64,000 bases of DNA from Litorimonas sp964352855. GTDB taxonomy: Bacteria; Pseudomonadota; Alphaproteobacteria; Caulobacterales; Maricaulaceae. The DNA is taken from positions 1 through 64,000 of the forward strand of contig CAYGTR010000010.1 in NCBI GenBank assembly GCA_964352855.1. The letters run 5' to 3'. Position 1 is the first letter of the stretch; each line of letters starts with the position of its first letter. Shown in pieces: positions 52,283 to 60,601 of this stretch. The notes beneath the pieces are model-generated. The model did no database searches, was not told the DNA's origin, and saw only the letters and a list, made by a program, of their open reading frames with translations. Position numbers and translations under genes: made by a program.

Positions 52283-53507
52283 GAAGGCATATATTTGGCA
52301 TTTTTGGGACTTCCATGCGCGTAGGGATCAAAGGTTTCCAAAGTCTGACGACTGGCTTCTCTGGTTGCTTATGGGCGGGCGAGGATGTGGTAAGACCCGC
52401 ACAGGGGCTGAATGGGTGCGCTATCAAGCGCGGCGAACGGGACGCATTGCGTTGATTGCGCCGACGCTTAATGATGCGCGCGAAGTCATGTTGGAAGGGG
52501 AGAGCGGACTTCTCAATATCGGCTTGCCGGCTGAACGTCCGCATTACACGGCGTCGCGCCGTTTATTGGAGTGGCCAAGCGGCGCAGTCGGCTATTTATT
52601 CTCATCCGAAGACCCTGATAGTTTACGCGGCCCGCAATTTGGTGCGGCGTGGGCCGATGAGTTTTGTGCGTGGCAATATCCTGATGAAACGCTCTCTAAT
52701 CTGCGTTTGGGCTTGCGCCTTGGCGACACACCGCGATTAACATTGACAACAACGCCGCGTGCCACACCCGCTATGATTAAGTTAGCAGCAACCAAAGGTA
52801 TCGTCGTTCACCACGCCACAACGCAGGATAACAGTCTTCATCTCCCACCGATTTTTCTGTCTGCAATGAAAGAAACCTATGGGCAGACCCGCTTAGGACG
52901 ACAGGAATTGGACGGCGAGCTTTTAACGGAACAAGAGGGCGCGTTGTGGAGCTACGCTGTTTTAGAGGCAGCCTTACATTTGGCGCCCATACCAAAATTG
53001 GACAAGATCGTTGTCTCCGTCGATCCGCCTGTCACATCCGGGCTGCGCTCGGATCAATGCGGATTAATTGTTGCCGGTCGCGCGGGAGAAGCTGGAACAT
53101 CTCGCGCTTATATCCTTCAAGACGCGACGGAACAGGGATTATCACCTGAAGCTTGGGCCAGAAAGGCGATCAATCTGTATCATCAATGGGATGCAGATTG
53201 CCTGTTAGTGGAAACCAATCAAGGCGGCGACTTAGTGACAACCCTTATCCACACGCTTGACCCGTCAGTCCCGATCCGCACGGCCTTTGCTAAAAAGAGC
53301 AAGGTGACACGTGCGGAGCCCGTGGCAATGCTTTATGAGCAAGGCCGCGTATTGCACACGCGCCAATTTAAAGATTTAGAGACTGAACTTTCGCAACTCG
53401 GCACAAAAAATTTGAAACATAGTCCCGACCGCGCAGATGCATTGATTTGGGCCGTGACGCATCTGTTATTAAATCAAAACTCAGGCCCGCATATTCGACG
53501 CTTATAG
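52248..53507 (+). CDS. GTA large terminase (RcGTA g2-like)
   Basis: A 419-residue DNA-packaging motor. The Walker A motif is GGRGCGKTRTG, with a Cys where Ala is common; Walker B is seen in AAWADEF; the C-terminal nuclease residues lie in VVSVDPPVT, LLVETNQGGD and SPDRADALIWA. The ATG at 52248 is chosen because it leaves 46 residues before the Walker A region, the usual length. An in-frame ATG at 52134 and the frame back to 52110 run inside the previous gene. Confidence 0.93.
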   Translation: MDQFWHALSTNKKAYIWHFWDFHARRDQRFPKSDDWLLWLLMGGRGCGKTRTGAEWVRYQARRTGRIALIAPTLNDAREVMLEGESGLLNIGLPAERPHYTASRRLLEWPSGAVGYLFSSEDPDSLRGPQFGAAWADEFCAWQYPDETLSNLRLGLRLGDTPRLTLTTTPRATPAMIKLAATKGIVVHHATTQDNSLHLPPIFLSAMKETYGQTRLGRQELDGELLTEQEGALWSYAVLEAALHLAPIPKLDKIVVSVDPPVTSGLRSDQCGLIVAGRAGEAGTSRAYILQDATEQGLSPEAWARKAINLYHQWDADCLLVETNQGGDLVTTLIHTLDPSVPIRTAFAKKSKVTRAEPVAMLYEQGRVLHTRQFKDLETELSQLGTKNLKHSPDRADALIWAVTHLLLNQNSGPHIRRL

Positions 53508-53525
53508 TTTGAAAAATTTGAGTTT

Positions 53526-53552
53526 TTAAGGTTGTTTTAACAGCTCCTTAAC
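53526..53552 (+). promoter_or_regulatory. Tandem consensus CtrA boxes inside the GTA cluster
   Basis: Three TTAA half-sites occur at 53526-53529, 53537-53540 and 53548-53551, each separated by exactly seven bases; the second and third are followed by C. This makes two overlapping perfect TTAA-N7-TTAA(C) sites, the CtrA consensus. They lie just after the terminase stop and about 65 bases before the TPR gene. A promoter start in 53560-53610 is likely, though no sigma-70 -35/-10 pair is clear. Confidence 0.68.
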
Positions 53553-53615
53553 GAAGAGAGCCCAAGTTATGCTCCCATATAGCCGCCTAGCATTAGGATT
53601 TTTGGGAGACGTGTT

Positions 53616-54053
53616 GTGGGACGAAAGTCAAAGAAAAACCTAAGGGACGCTTTGCAGTCTCAATTAGATCAAACCAACTCAAATCTGGGCGAGCTTAATC
53701 GCGAGCTTGCTGCGCATATGATTCAATTGGCCGGGCAAACAGGCGATACCGCACCGCTAATTGACGCGGTTCAAGCCCTCCGCAAAGCCAAAACCTATTA
53801 TAAAGTTGAGACCGCACCACAAGAATCCGTTGAAATTCAACAAGCCATCGCAGATACGCTTTTGGCCTTGGGCCGGAAGAATGAAGATCGTGATGCCTTA
53901 GAGAGCGCGCTGGAAGCCTATCGATCAGCAATTACGCTAGCGTCTTTGATCGGGGATGAAGATCGTCGTCAGGACCTTAAAATCAATTATAAATTGGCAA
54001 CGAACTTCTTGGGGCAGCACCGCCCAACTCCGTCCCTGTTTAAGGTCGCTTAA
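53616..54053 (+). CDS. TPR-like helical protein inserted in the GTA cluster
   Basis: A 145-residue, all-helical, cytoplasmic protein with three TPR-like units (PLIDAVQALRKAKTYYKVE, VEIQQAIADTLLALGRKN, ALESALEAYRSAITLASLIG). It begins at GTG 53616, with GGGAG seven bases before. Between large terminase and portal, RcGTA has no such gene. It is downstream of the CtrA boxes and may be an adaptor or regulator. No phage family was recognised. The 135 bases after it contain a repeated TCGGCCTAT, which may be chance. Confidence 0.65.
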   Translation: MGRKSKKNLRDALQSQLDQTNSNLGELNRELAAHMIQLAGQTGDTAPLIDAVQALRKAKTYYKVETAPQESVEIQQAIADTLLALGRKNEDRDALESALEAYRSAITLASLIGDEDRRQDLKINYKLATNFLGQHRPTPSLFKVA

Positions 54054-54188
54054 ACTCTAATTTTTTCAATCCTTTAGAAGAAAATCGGCCTATTTGATCC
54101 TCACCAAGCGGGTCTCGGCCTATAAACAGCTTATCGCCGGAATTGAGATGTTTTTTAAACGCTCACATCCCCAACAGGATAAGCCTCT

Positions 54189-55346
54189 ATGTTTGATTTT
54201 CTAAAAACTGCCGCTGCGCAGGTTGAAACATCTTTGCCAAATACAAAATCTGCACCCCCGCTCATTGCGCTTCAATTAGCAGCAGGCGCGCATTGGACGC
54301 CACGTAATTTCTCGGCGCTATGTCGGGAAGGCTTTGCCCGCAACCCTATCGTCTATCGCTGTGTCAGATTGATTGCCGAGGCCGCCGCGAGTGTACCTTT
54401 GCAGGTCGAAGGCGATGCGCGTGTAACAACATTTCTCTCTCGCGCCCCCTCACAGTCGGGCGCGACAGAAACCTTTGAGGCATTTTACGGCTACCTCCAA
54501 CTATCGGGTGAAGCTTATTTAGAGGCGGGGATGTTCACGGATGCGCCGAGCTATATGGCGGCGCTCTGCCCTGACCAAGTGACCCCGCTTTATTCGAAAA
54601 CAGGTCACATTGCAGGATGGGACGTCGACACAGATACTTCCGCAAAGCGGCGCTTGCGCATTGATCTGGCTGCGGGGCAGTCTCCACTGCTGTTTATGTC
54701 GCTCTTCTCCCCCAAAGAGACGGTATCGCCTTTGCAAGCTGCCGCTCAAGCGGTTGATCTGCACAACGAGGGAGGGCGTTGGGCCAAGGCGTTGTTGGAA
54801 AACTCAGCCCGTCCTAGCGGCGCTCTGATTTATAAGGGCGTCAATGGGGCGGATCATCTGACGGATGATCAATTTGACCGTCTGAAATCAGAATTGGAAA
54901 ATGGTCACGCAGGCGCGCGGCATGCGGGGCGACCTCTTGTCCTCGAAGGCGGATTAGATTGGAAATCCATGAGCTTGTCGCCTACGGATATGGATTTCAT
55001 TCAAGCCCGACGCGAAGCCGCCCGCGAAATTGCTTTGGCGTTCGGGGTGCCGCCTATGCTGCTCGGTCTGCCGGGCGATAATACTTACTCCAATTACCGC
55101 GAAGCCAATCAAGCCTTTTGGCGCCAGACCATTATTCCCTTGGTGCGTAAAACGGCAACAGGCTTGCAGAATTGGTTGCGTCCTTGGTTTGATGAGGGGT
55201 TGGTCATATCGCCCGACCTCGAAAAAGTTCCGGCTTTGGCCGAAGACCGTAATGCGCTGTGGCAAAGATTATCGTCTGCTGATTTTCTATCGGATCAAGA
55301 GAAGCGGTTGTTGGCGGGGCTTCCTGTGGAAGGAGGCACCCGATGA
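54189..55346 (+). CDS. GTA portal protein (RcGTA g3-like)
   Basis: A 385-residue HK97-type portal. Family features include FARNPIVYRCVRLIAEAAASV, then GEAYLEAGM, LVLEGGLDWKSMSLSPTDMDF (split across the site), and GVPPMLLGLPGDNTYSNYREA. It forms the DNA gate at one capsid vertex. Its 3' end overlaps the g3.5-like gene by four bases. The ATG at 54189 fits the usual N-terminus. Confidence 0.94.
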   Translation: MFDFLKTAAAQVETSLPNTKSAPPLIALQLAAGAHWTPRNFSALCREGFARNPIVYRCVRLIAEAAASVPLQVEGDARVTTFLSRAPSQSGATETFEAFYGYLQLSGEAYLEAGMFTDAPSYMAALCPDQVTPLYSKTGHIAGWDVDTDTSAKRRLRIDLAAGQSPLLFMSLFSPKETVSPLQAAAQAVDLHNEGGRWAKALLENSARPSGALIYKGVNGADHLTDDQFDRLKSELENGHAGARHAGRPLVLEGGLDWKSMSLSPTDMDFIQARREAAREIALAFGVPPMLLGLPGDNTYSNYREANQAFWRQTIIPLVRKTATGLQNWLRPWFDEGLVISPDLEKVPALAEDRNALWQRLSSADFLSDQEKRLLAGLPVEGGTR

Positions 55347-55618
55347 GCGCATTATCGAAATCCTTTAGCTTCAATAAGACCCTCACATTTGGGGTTCTCC
55401 TGACGCTCTCCATTCAAACCGGTAGCGGGTTGATATGGATAGGCGCGACAGATGCCCGTTTGCGTACAGTCGAAGCACAACTCGCTGACCGTGCGCCTGC
55501 GCTTGAGCGCTTGGCCTTGCTGGAGGGACAAATGTCCATGATCCGCGACAGCCTGAACCGCATCGAAAGACAGGTCACAGCCAATGCCATTGAAGCGGAG
55601 CGCGGACATGAGCGATAA
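55343..55618 (+). CDS. GTA small membrane protein (RcGTA g3.5 position)
   Basis: A 91-residue protein with one membrane helix (LTFGVLLTLSIQTGSGLIWIG) followed by a coiled coil (LRTVEAQLADRAPALERLALLE and SLNRIERQV). It occupies the place of g3.5 between portal and protease in RcGTA-type clusters. It overlaps the portal gene by four bases and the protease gene by 11 bases. The function is unknown. Confidence 0.75.
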   Translation: MSALSKSFSFNKTLTFGVLLTLSIQTGSGLIWIGATDARLRTVEAQLADRAPALERLALLEGQMSMIRDSLNRIERQVTANAIEAERGHER

Positions 55619-56075
55619 TCTCTTGCGTATTTCAGGCTATGCGAGCCTGTTCGACCAGACCGATTTATCGGGTGATGATGTCAGCCCCGGGGCGTTTGCC
55701 GCCTCGATATTGAGCTTGCCACAGGGCCGATTACCTATGCTGTTCGGTCATGACACAAAAACGCCAATTGGAGTTTGGGACCGCATTGTTGAAGACCGCG
55801 TCGGATTATTTGTGTCCGGACGAGTTTTGTCGGGAACGCCCGAAGCGGAACGCACAGCGCGTCTTATCGCTGAAGGCGCGGTGTCCGGTCTGTCCATTGG
55901 GTATCGCGCCCGTCGTAGCATGAAAACCACAAAGGGGCGCAGGCTCTTGGATATTGATCTTTGGGAGGTTTCCGTCGTCGCCTTCCCAATGTTGCGCACG
56001 GCGCGCATCACGCAAATTGACGACCTTTCTTCCAAAAACCTTGAAACCCCCAACGGAGCTAAATTATATGCCTGA
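55608..56075 (+). CDS. GTA HK97-type prohead protease (RcGTA g4-like)
   Basis: A 155-residue serine protease that trims the scaffold part of the capsid. Family features are ISGYASLFDQTDLSGDDVSPGAF (split), LPMLFGHDTKTPIGVWD with the catalytic histidine, and GAVSGLSIGYRA with the serine. The ATG at 55608 is chosen; the frame from 55584 lies in the previous gene. It overlaps the capsid gene by eight bases. Confidence 0.93.
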   Translation: MSDNLLRISGYASLFDQTDLSGDDVSPGAFAASILSLPQGRLPMLFGHDTKTPIGVWDRIVEDRVGLFVSGRVLSGTPEAERTARLIAEGAVSGLSIGYRARRSMKTTKGRRLLDIDLWEVSVVAFPMLRTARITQIDDLSSKNLETPNGAKLYA

Positions 56076-57273
56076 CTTAGAAACGAAACACCTTTCGATG
56101 AAAGACGCACAAGCGGATTTTGCCAAAACCTTTCATGCCTTTAAATCTGCGAATGATGAGCGTTTGGCTGCGCTTGAAGCGAAATCATCTGATATTTTGA
56201 TGGATGAAAAATTATCCCGTCTGAATGCAGCCTTGGACGCGCAGTCCAAACAGATTAAAAATCTCTCTATGGGCCTGTCTGCGCCTTTATCGCGAGAAGG
56301 CAATAAGAGTGAAGCCAAATCAGCGTGGTCAGATTTCATCCGCACAGGTGATGCCGAAGCTTTGGGGAAGTTAGAAGGGAAATCCCTCTCCTCCGTCGAT
56401 GGAGAGGGTGGCTATATTGCGCCCGCTGAAACCGAAAGCCGGATTGATAAAGCGCTGTCTGAAAGCTCGCCCTTTCGGTCTATCGCGACTGTGCGTCGTA
56501 TTGGGGCAGGCCTGTTTAAAAAGCCCGTCAGTGCCTCCGGCGCGGCGTCAGGTTGGGCAGGAGAAACCGATAGCCGTCTTGAAACCCAAGCGCCGCAATT
56601 GGAGCTGCTCGATTTTCCCGCAGGTGAATTATATGCCATGCCCGCTGCGACACAGGCCTTATTAGATGACAGCGTGGCGGATGTGGATCAATGGCTTGCC
56701 GATGAGGTCAGAGATGTCTTTGCTGCGCAAGAAACAGCCGCTTTCGTTAATGGAGATGGTATTAACAAGCCACGCGGTCTCTTGAACTATATACAAGCCG
56801 ATAATGGCACACAGAGCTTTGGCGAGATTGGTACGGTCTCGACTGGCGTTGCGGGGTCGTTTGACGGCACGGCCCCCGTCGACGCAATTTTAGACCTGAT
56901 TTATGCTGGAAAAAGCCGATATCGGGCGGGCTCCAGCTTTGTTATGAACCGCCGTACAGTCAGCGATATTCGTAAGTTTAAAGACGCGGACGGCAATTAT
57001 ATTTGGCAACCGGCAACCGAGGCAGGGCAACCCAGCACCTTGCTCGGCTATCCGCTGATCGAGGCCGAAGATATGCCGGATGTAAGCTCCGGAAATGTTT
57101 GTATGGCCTTTGGTGACTTTCGCCGCGGCTATCTTATTGTGGACCGCCAAGGGGTTCGCGTGCTGCGCGACCCTTATTCCGCTAAGCCTTATGTGCTGTT
57201 CTATACAACGAAACGTGTCGGCGGCGGCGTGCAGGACTTTGACGCGATCAAACTGCTTAAAGCCACCGCGTAA
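56068..57273 (+). CDS. GTA major capsid protein (RcGTA g5-like)
   Basis: A 401-residue HK97-fold capsid protein. Residues 1-90 are a coiled-coil delta domain that the protease probably removes (ERLAALEAKSSDILMDEKLS). The mature fold follows: EGGYIAPAETESRI, PFRSIATVRR, then LEGLLDDS-like ALLDDSVADVDQWLADEV and FVNGDGINKPRGLL. AVFGDF-like MAFGDFRRGYLIVDRQG and YTTKRVGGGVQDFDAIKLLK close it. The ATG at 56068 is ten bases after CGGAG. Confidence 0.95.
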   Translation: MPDLETKHLSMKDAQADFAKTFHAFKSANDERLAALEAKSSDILMDEKLSRLNAALDAQSKQIKNLSMGLSAPLSREGNKSEAKSAWSDFIRTGDAEALGKLEGKSLSSVDGEGGYIAPAETESRIDKALSESSPFRSIATVRRIGAGLFKKPVSASGAASGWAGETDSRLETQAPQLELLDFPAGELYAMPAATQALLDDSVADVDQWLADEVRDVFAAQETAAFVNGDGINKPRGLLNYIQADNGTQSFGEIGTVSTGVAGSFDGTAPVDAILDLIYAGKSRYRAGSSFVMNRRTVSDIRKFKDADGNYIWQPATEAGQPSTLLGYPLIEAEDMPDVSSGNVCMAFGDFRRGYLIVDRQGVRVLRDPYSAKPYVLFYTTKRVGGGVQDFDAIKLLKATA

Positions 57274-57294
57274 TCTTCTCACAATTTATTTTCA

Positions 57295-57322
57295 CAAAGC
57301 CGCGGTTTCCGCGGCTTTTTTT
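57295..57322 (+). terminator. Strong intrinsic terminator after the GTA capsid gene
   Basis: AAAGCCGCGG pairs with CCGCGGCTTT around a TTT loop and is followed by a T run. It is 22 bases after the capsid stop and before the connector gene at 57347, in the middle of the late operon. It would lower downstream transcription unless read through, for example with a GafZ-like antiterminator. Confidence 0.92.
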
Positions 57323-57346
57323 ATGACCCGATGAAAGGAGGCTGCT

Positions 57347-57910
57347 GTGATTACAGATATGACCCTGCCTGCCACAGAGCCGATAAGTTTGGCGACGGCA
57401 AAATTATTCCTGCGTATCGACCATGGTAATGAGGATAGTTTGATAACCGACTTCATTCGTAAAGCCCGAGAGCAAATTGAGACCTTGTGTCGACAGACGC
57501 TTATCTCCCGGTCGCAAAGACTAACGTTTCCAACGCCTCTCAAACTCTGTCTCTATCTGAATATAGCGCCGATTAAGGCGGTGACAGCCGTGATGTTACA
57601 CTTGGAGTCGGGTGTTACAGAGAGCCTCGACCTCTCCACTTTGGATATAAATCTCCGAGCAACGCCCGTGTCTATAAAGCCGAAAACACTTGGATTATTC
57701 GGCTATCACACGCGTGCAGATGTGCAGGCCATCACCGTTGATATCACGGCGGGTTATGGCGAGGCCATCGAGGATGTGCCTATGCCTTTGCGTCAGGCGA
57801 TGTTGCTCTTGATTGGGCAGTCTTATGAAAATCGTTCGGGTGCCGAGCTGCCAGCTATTCCAATGATGGTCGATGCTTTGGTCATGCCCTATCGGAGCCT
57901 CAAGCTATGA
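57347..57910 (+). CDS. GTA head-tail connector (RcGTA g6-like)
   Basis: A 187-residue protein of the phage gp6-like connector family. The N-terminal half is LATAKLFLRIDHGNEDSLITDFIRKAREQIETL (split over two windows), typical of QLRxAR-type connector helices; the C-terminal half ends with LRQAMLLLIGQSYENR. The start is GTG 57347 after AAAGGAGG. It overlaps the next gene by four bases. Confidence 0.9.
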   Translation: MITDMTLPATEPISLATAKLFLRIDHGNEDSLITDFIRKAREQIETLCRQTLISRSQRLTFPTPLKLCLYLNIAPIKAVTAVMLHLESGVTESLDLSTLDINLRATPVSIKPKTLGLFGYHTRADVQAITVDITAGYGEAIEDVPMPLRQAMLLLIGQSYENRSGAELPAIPMMVDALVMPYRSLKL

Positions 57911-58224
57911 TCGGGCAATTAAAGACGCGGCTTGGTCTTTACCGCGCGCAAGAGACACCGGACGAACTCGGCGGCAGTGTAAGGAATTGGTTGTTTGAGC
58001 GGGCCCTATGGGCGGCAATAACGCCCAAGACAGTGACCGAACACCGCGAAAACGGACGTTTGGCCGTGACCCAAAGCTATCATGTCGTCATCCATTTTAG
58101 AGATGATTTTCCTGAACGGGCGCGGTTGATGTGGGGGCAGCGTATTTTACGCGTTATCGCATCTTCTGATCCTGACAACCGACGGGAACGACTTCACCTT
58201 ATTTGCGAGGAGGAGCAGCAATGA
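57907..58224 (+). CDS. GTA head closure/adaptor (RcGTA g7-like)
   Basis: A 105-residue small barrel protein: LGLYRAQETPDELGGSVRNW, then WAAITPKTVTEH and ARLMWGQRILRVIASSDPDN. This is the phage head-tail adaptor pattern. It overlaps genes on both sides by four bases. Confidence 0.87.
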   Translation: MIGQLKTRLGLYRAQETPDELGGSVRNWLFERALWAAITPKTVTEHRENGRLAVTQSYHVVIHFRDDFPERARLMWGQRILRVIASSDPDNRRERLHLICEEEQQ

Positions 58225-58634
58225 GCGGACTAGAAAGCCTTACCAAGTCGCTCCACAAGACATTAGCAGAGAGCAATGTGATCAAAGATGCGCTGGGCAC
58301 GCCCCCGCGCCTTTATGATCATGCACCGGAAGACCCTGTGTTTCCTTATCTGTCATATGGTGCCATGCGGAGTACAGATATTGGCGGCGATGATGCGCCG
58401 CTGATGTCCCATCAAATCACATTACATCTTTGGTCGCGCTATTCAGGACGATCCGAGGTTTTGACGCTCTTAGAGCAAGTGAAAGCCGTGCTGTCCGATA
58501 CTGACACGATCGCCCTTAATCTGACCAGCCAAAATTTAGTGAGTGCAACAATTCTTTATGCAGATGTTCTACGCGCTCCCGATGGGCGCACACACCACGG
58601 GCTTTTGCGCCTGTCATTTCTCACAGACCAATAG
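58221..58634 (+). CDS. GTA tail terminator-like protein (RcGTA g8-like, DUF3168)
   Basis: A 137-residue DUF3168 protein: PPRLYDHAPEDPVFPYLSYG, then HQITLHLWSRYSGRSEVLTLLEQVKAVL (split) and TILYADVLRAPDGRTHHGLLRL. It stops tail-tube growth in phages of this kind. The ATG at 58221 is eight bases after GGAGGAG; the frame from 58203 lies in g7. Confidence 0.9.
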   Translation: MSGLESLTKSLHKTLAESNVIKDALGTPPRLYDHAPEDPVFPYLSYGAMRSTDIGGDDAPLMSHQITLHLWSRYSGRSEVLTLLEQVKAVLSDTDTIALNLTSQNLVSATILYADVLRAPDGRTHHGLLRLSFLTDQ

Positions 58635-58643
58635 GAGCCTTTT

Positions 58644-59054
58644 ATGAGTGCACAAAAAGGGCGGGATATGCTCGTCAAATATAAGCAAGCTGATGGAAGC
58701 TACCGCACATTGGCAGGACTTCGTAGCAAGGCGCTTCGCTTTAATGCGCGGACTGTCGATGTGACGGATAGTGAATCTGCCAATGGCTGGAAAGAACTCT
58801 TGCCTCAAGCCGGTGTGAAATTCGCCGAGATATCAGGTACCGGTATTTTCAAGGATGATGACAGCGCCGCAATCGCAAGGCAGGGATTTTTTGATCAATC
58901 TCTGATGGATTTGCAATTCATCCTGCCGGGCTTCGGAGTTGTGGAGGGGTCGTTCCTCATTAACGCGCTGACCTATTCAGGGCGTTATGAAGGCGAGGCG
59001 GGATTAGACATCAGCTTTATGAGTGCAGGTGAACCTGCGTTTAACGCGCTATGA
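58644..59054 (+). CDS. GTA major tail tube protein (RcGTA g9-like)
   Basis: A 136-residue TP901-1-type tail-tube protein: QKGRDMLVKYKQADGSYRTLAG, then TVDVTDSESANGWKELL and GIFKDDDSAAIARQGFFDQ. It ends with AGLDISFMSAG. It polymerises to the tail tube. It overlaps the next gene by four bases. Confidence 0.93.
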   Translation: MSAQKGRDMLVKYKQADGSYRTLAGLRSKALRFNARTVDVTDSESANGWKELLPQAGVKFAEISGTGIFKDDDSAAIARQGFFDQSLMDLQFILPGFGVVEGSFLINALTYSGRYEGEAGLDISFMSAGEPAFNAL

Positions 59055-59335
59055 GCGTTCATCCCTGTGACCGCTTCTGGGTGGTGGGTAATTATAGCTA
59101 TAGTCTTCGCTTTTCTATGAAAACTTTAGCCTTAATGGCGCGTCGGTTGAACGCAGCCGGACCTTTGGCTTTGGCATCATTGCTAAGTGAAGATGCGCCT
59201 GATGTCAGAGACGCGAATGCCCACCGGATAGTGTCGTGCTTCTTAGAAGAAGGCGATGTGTTGGATATTGCAAAGCCTGAACTGACGACGGCGATGTTCC
59301 TGATCGCGGATATGATTGAGGAGGCCTTTCAATGA
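59051..59335 (+). CDS. GTA tail assembly chaperone (RcGTA g10-like)
   Basis: A 94-residue protein of the GTA-specific chaperone family: YSLRFSMKTLALMARRLN, then DVRDANAHRIVSCFLEEGDV and TTAMFLIADMIEEAF. It overlaps g9 and g10.1 by four bases on each side. It is thought to chaperone the tape measure protein. Confidence 0.85.
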   Translation: MSVHPCDRFWVVGNYSYSLRFSMKTLALMARRLNAAGPLALASLLSEDAPDVRDANAHRIVSCFLEEGDVLDIAKPELTTAMFLIADMIEEAFQ

Positions 59336-59541
59336 GTGCTCCGCAAGAGGATTGGCCATTAGAGGCTTGGTTCCGTTTGGCCGTTTTGCATCTGCATATT
59401 TCACCTCACGACTTTTGGGACATGTCCGTGCGTGATTGGCTTTGGTTGTGTCGAAGGAGTCAGAAGACGCAATTCTCACAACAGGATTTTGATGATTTAT
59501 TTTCACAGTTTCCGGATGAGGAGGTGACGGATGTCTTCTGA
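59332..59541 (+). CDS. GTA tail assembly chaperone (RcGTA g10.1-like)
   Basis: A 69-residue protein: LEAWFRLAVLHLHISPHDFWDMSVRDWLWLCR, here a three-block family pattern of the DUF2376-type chaperone (PHDFWDMS is the core). It overlaps the tape-measure gene by 11 bases. Confidence 0.85.
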   Translation: MSAPQEDWPLEAWFRLAVLHLHISPHDFWDMSVRDWLWLCRRSQKTQFSQQDFDDLFSQFPDEEVTDVF

Positions 59542-59941
59542 TAATAATGCTGCGCAGGCTTTATCTAGCTTTGATATAAGCGAGGCAACGCAATCCGCAG
59601 ACGAGATGGCGGCTGCGTTTGAAGTGGCCAGTAACCGTATCGCGAATGCTTTGCAAAGTGCGGCGCGAACAGGCGAGTTTTCTTTTTCACAAATGGCGGA
59701 ATCTATTGCCCGTGACCTCGCAAGAATTGCGGTTCAGGAATTGATTGCGGAACCGATTCAGGGGCTATTTAATTCCGCTTCGTCTTCGTTGATTTCGCAA
59801 GGCATAAGTCCCAAATCTACGCCTGTTAATGTCACGATGAATGTGTCGGGCATAGCCTCTGTGGCTGATTTTAAAAAGTCAGAAACGCAGCTTGCTGCGG
59901 GTTTATCACGGGCGATTTCGCAAGGGCGAAAGCTCACTTAA
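59531..59941 (+). CDS. GTA tape-measure protein (RcGTA g11-like), short
   Basis: A 136-residue helical protein: DEMAAAFEVASNRIANALQSA, then FSQMAESIARDLARIAVQ and GLSRAISQGRKLT at the end. That is the lambda-type tape-measure domain pattern of GTA g11. It is shorter than the roughly 200-residue RcGTA protein as I recall, which would fit a short tail. It overlaps g10.1 by 11 bases. Confidence 0.82.
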   Translation: MSSDNNAAQALSSFDISEATQSADEMAAAFEVASNRIANALQSAARTGEFSFSQMAESIARDLARIAVQELIAEPIQGLFNSASSSLISQGISPKSTPVNVTMNVSGIASVADFKKSETQLAAGLSRAISQGRKLT

Positions 59942-59965
59942 TTTCATTTATTTAACAGGATGATT

Positions 59966-60601
59966 ATGACGGACTTTCACAATGTTCGCTTTCCGCTTTC
60001 GCTTGCTTTTGGCGCAAGTGGCGGACCGGAATTCACGACGCAAATCACGCATCTCTCTAATGGAAGGGAGCATCGCAACACGCCACACGCTTTACCGCAT
60101 CGTCGCTATGATGCAATCGCGGGGATTAAATCAATCGAACAACTCTCTGAATTAAAACAATTTTTCATTGAAAGAAAGGGTCGGTTGTATAGTTTTCGTT
60201 TCCTAGACCCCTTTGATAATCGGTCATGCGGGGTTCTGCAAACACCACACGCCACGGATCAATATATTGCTATAGGTGACGGGCAGCAAACGACGTTTCA
60301 ATTATCCAAATCATATTCCGCAGACGACACAGATGTCTCTCGGCCTATCACAAAACCACATGATAATTCTGTTCTCATTGCCATTAATAGTATCGTATTA
60401 AACGCGACAAACTTCACAGTGGATAGTCTTACAGGACAGGTTACGCTTGCGGCGCCACCAGCAAGCGGAGACATTATCACAGCCGGATTTATGTTTGATA
60501 CAGTCGTCCGTTTTGACACTGATTTTCTCGATATGACTTTGGAAGATTTTGGTGCGGGACAATTGCGAAGCCTTCCGTTGGTGGAGCTGCCTTATGCGTA
60601 A
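59966..60601 (+). CDS. GTA distal tail protein (RcGTA g12-like, DUF2460)
   Basis: A 211-residue DUF2460 protein. RFPLSLAFGASGGPEFTTQI opens it; HRRYDAIAGIKSIEQL, RKGRLYSFRFLDPFDNRS and DFLDMTLEDFGAGQLRSLPLVELP follow. It forms the distal tail ring. The ATG at 59966 is chosen, five bases after AGGA; the ATG at 59960 is only two residues longer. Confidence 0.92.
   Translation: MTDFHNVRFPLSLAFGASGGPEFTTQITHLSNGREHRNTPHALPHRRYDAIAGIKSIEQLSELKQFFIERKGRLYSFRFLDPFDNRSCGVLQTPHATDQYIAIGDGQQTTFQLSKSYSADDTDVSRPITKPHDNSVLIAINSIVLNATNFTVDSLTGQVTLAAPPASGDIITAGFMFDTVVRFDTDFLDMTLEDFGAGQLRSLPLVELPYA

Noticed and set aside
53616..54053. TPR-like protein as a small terminase
   Set aside because: It follows rather than precedes the large terminase and has repeat helices without a DNA-binding feature.
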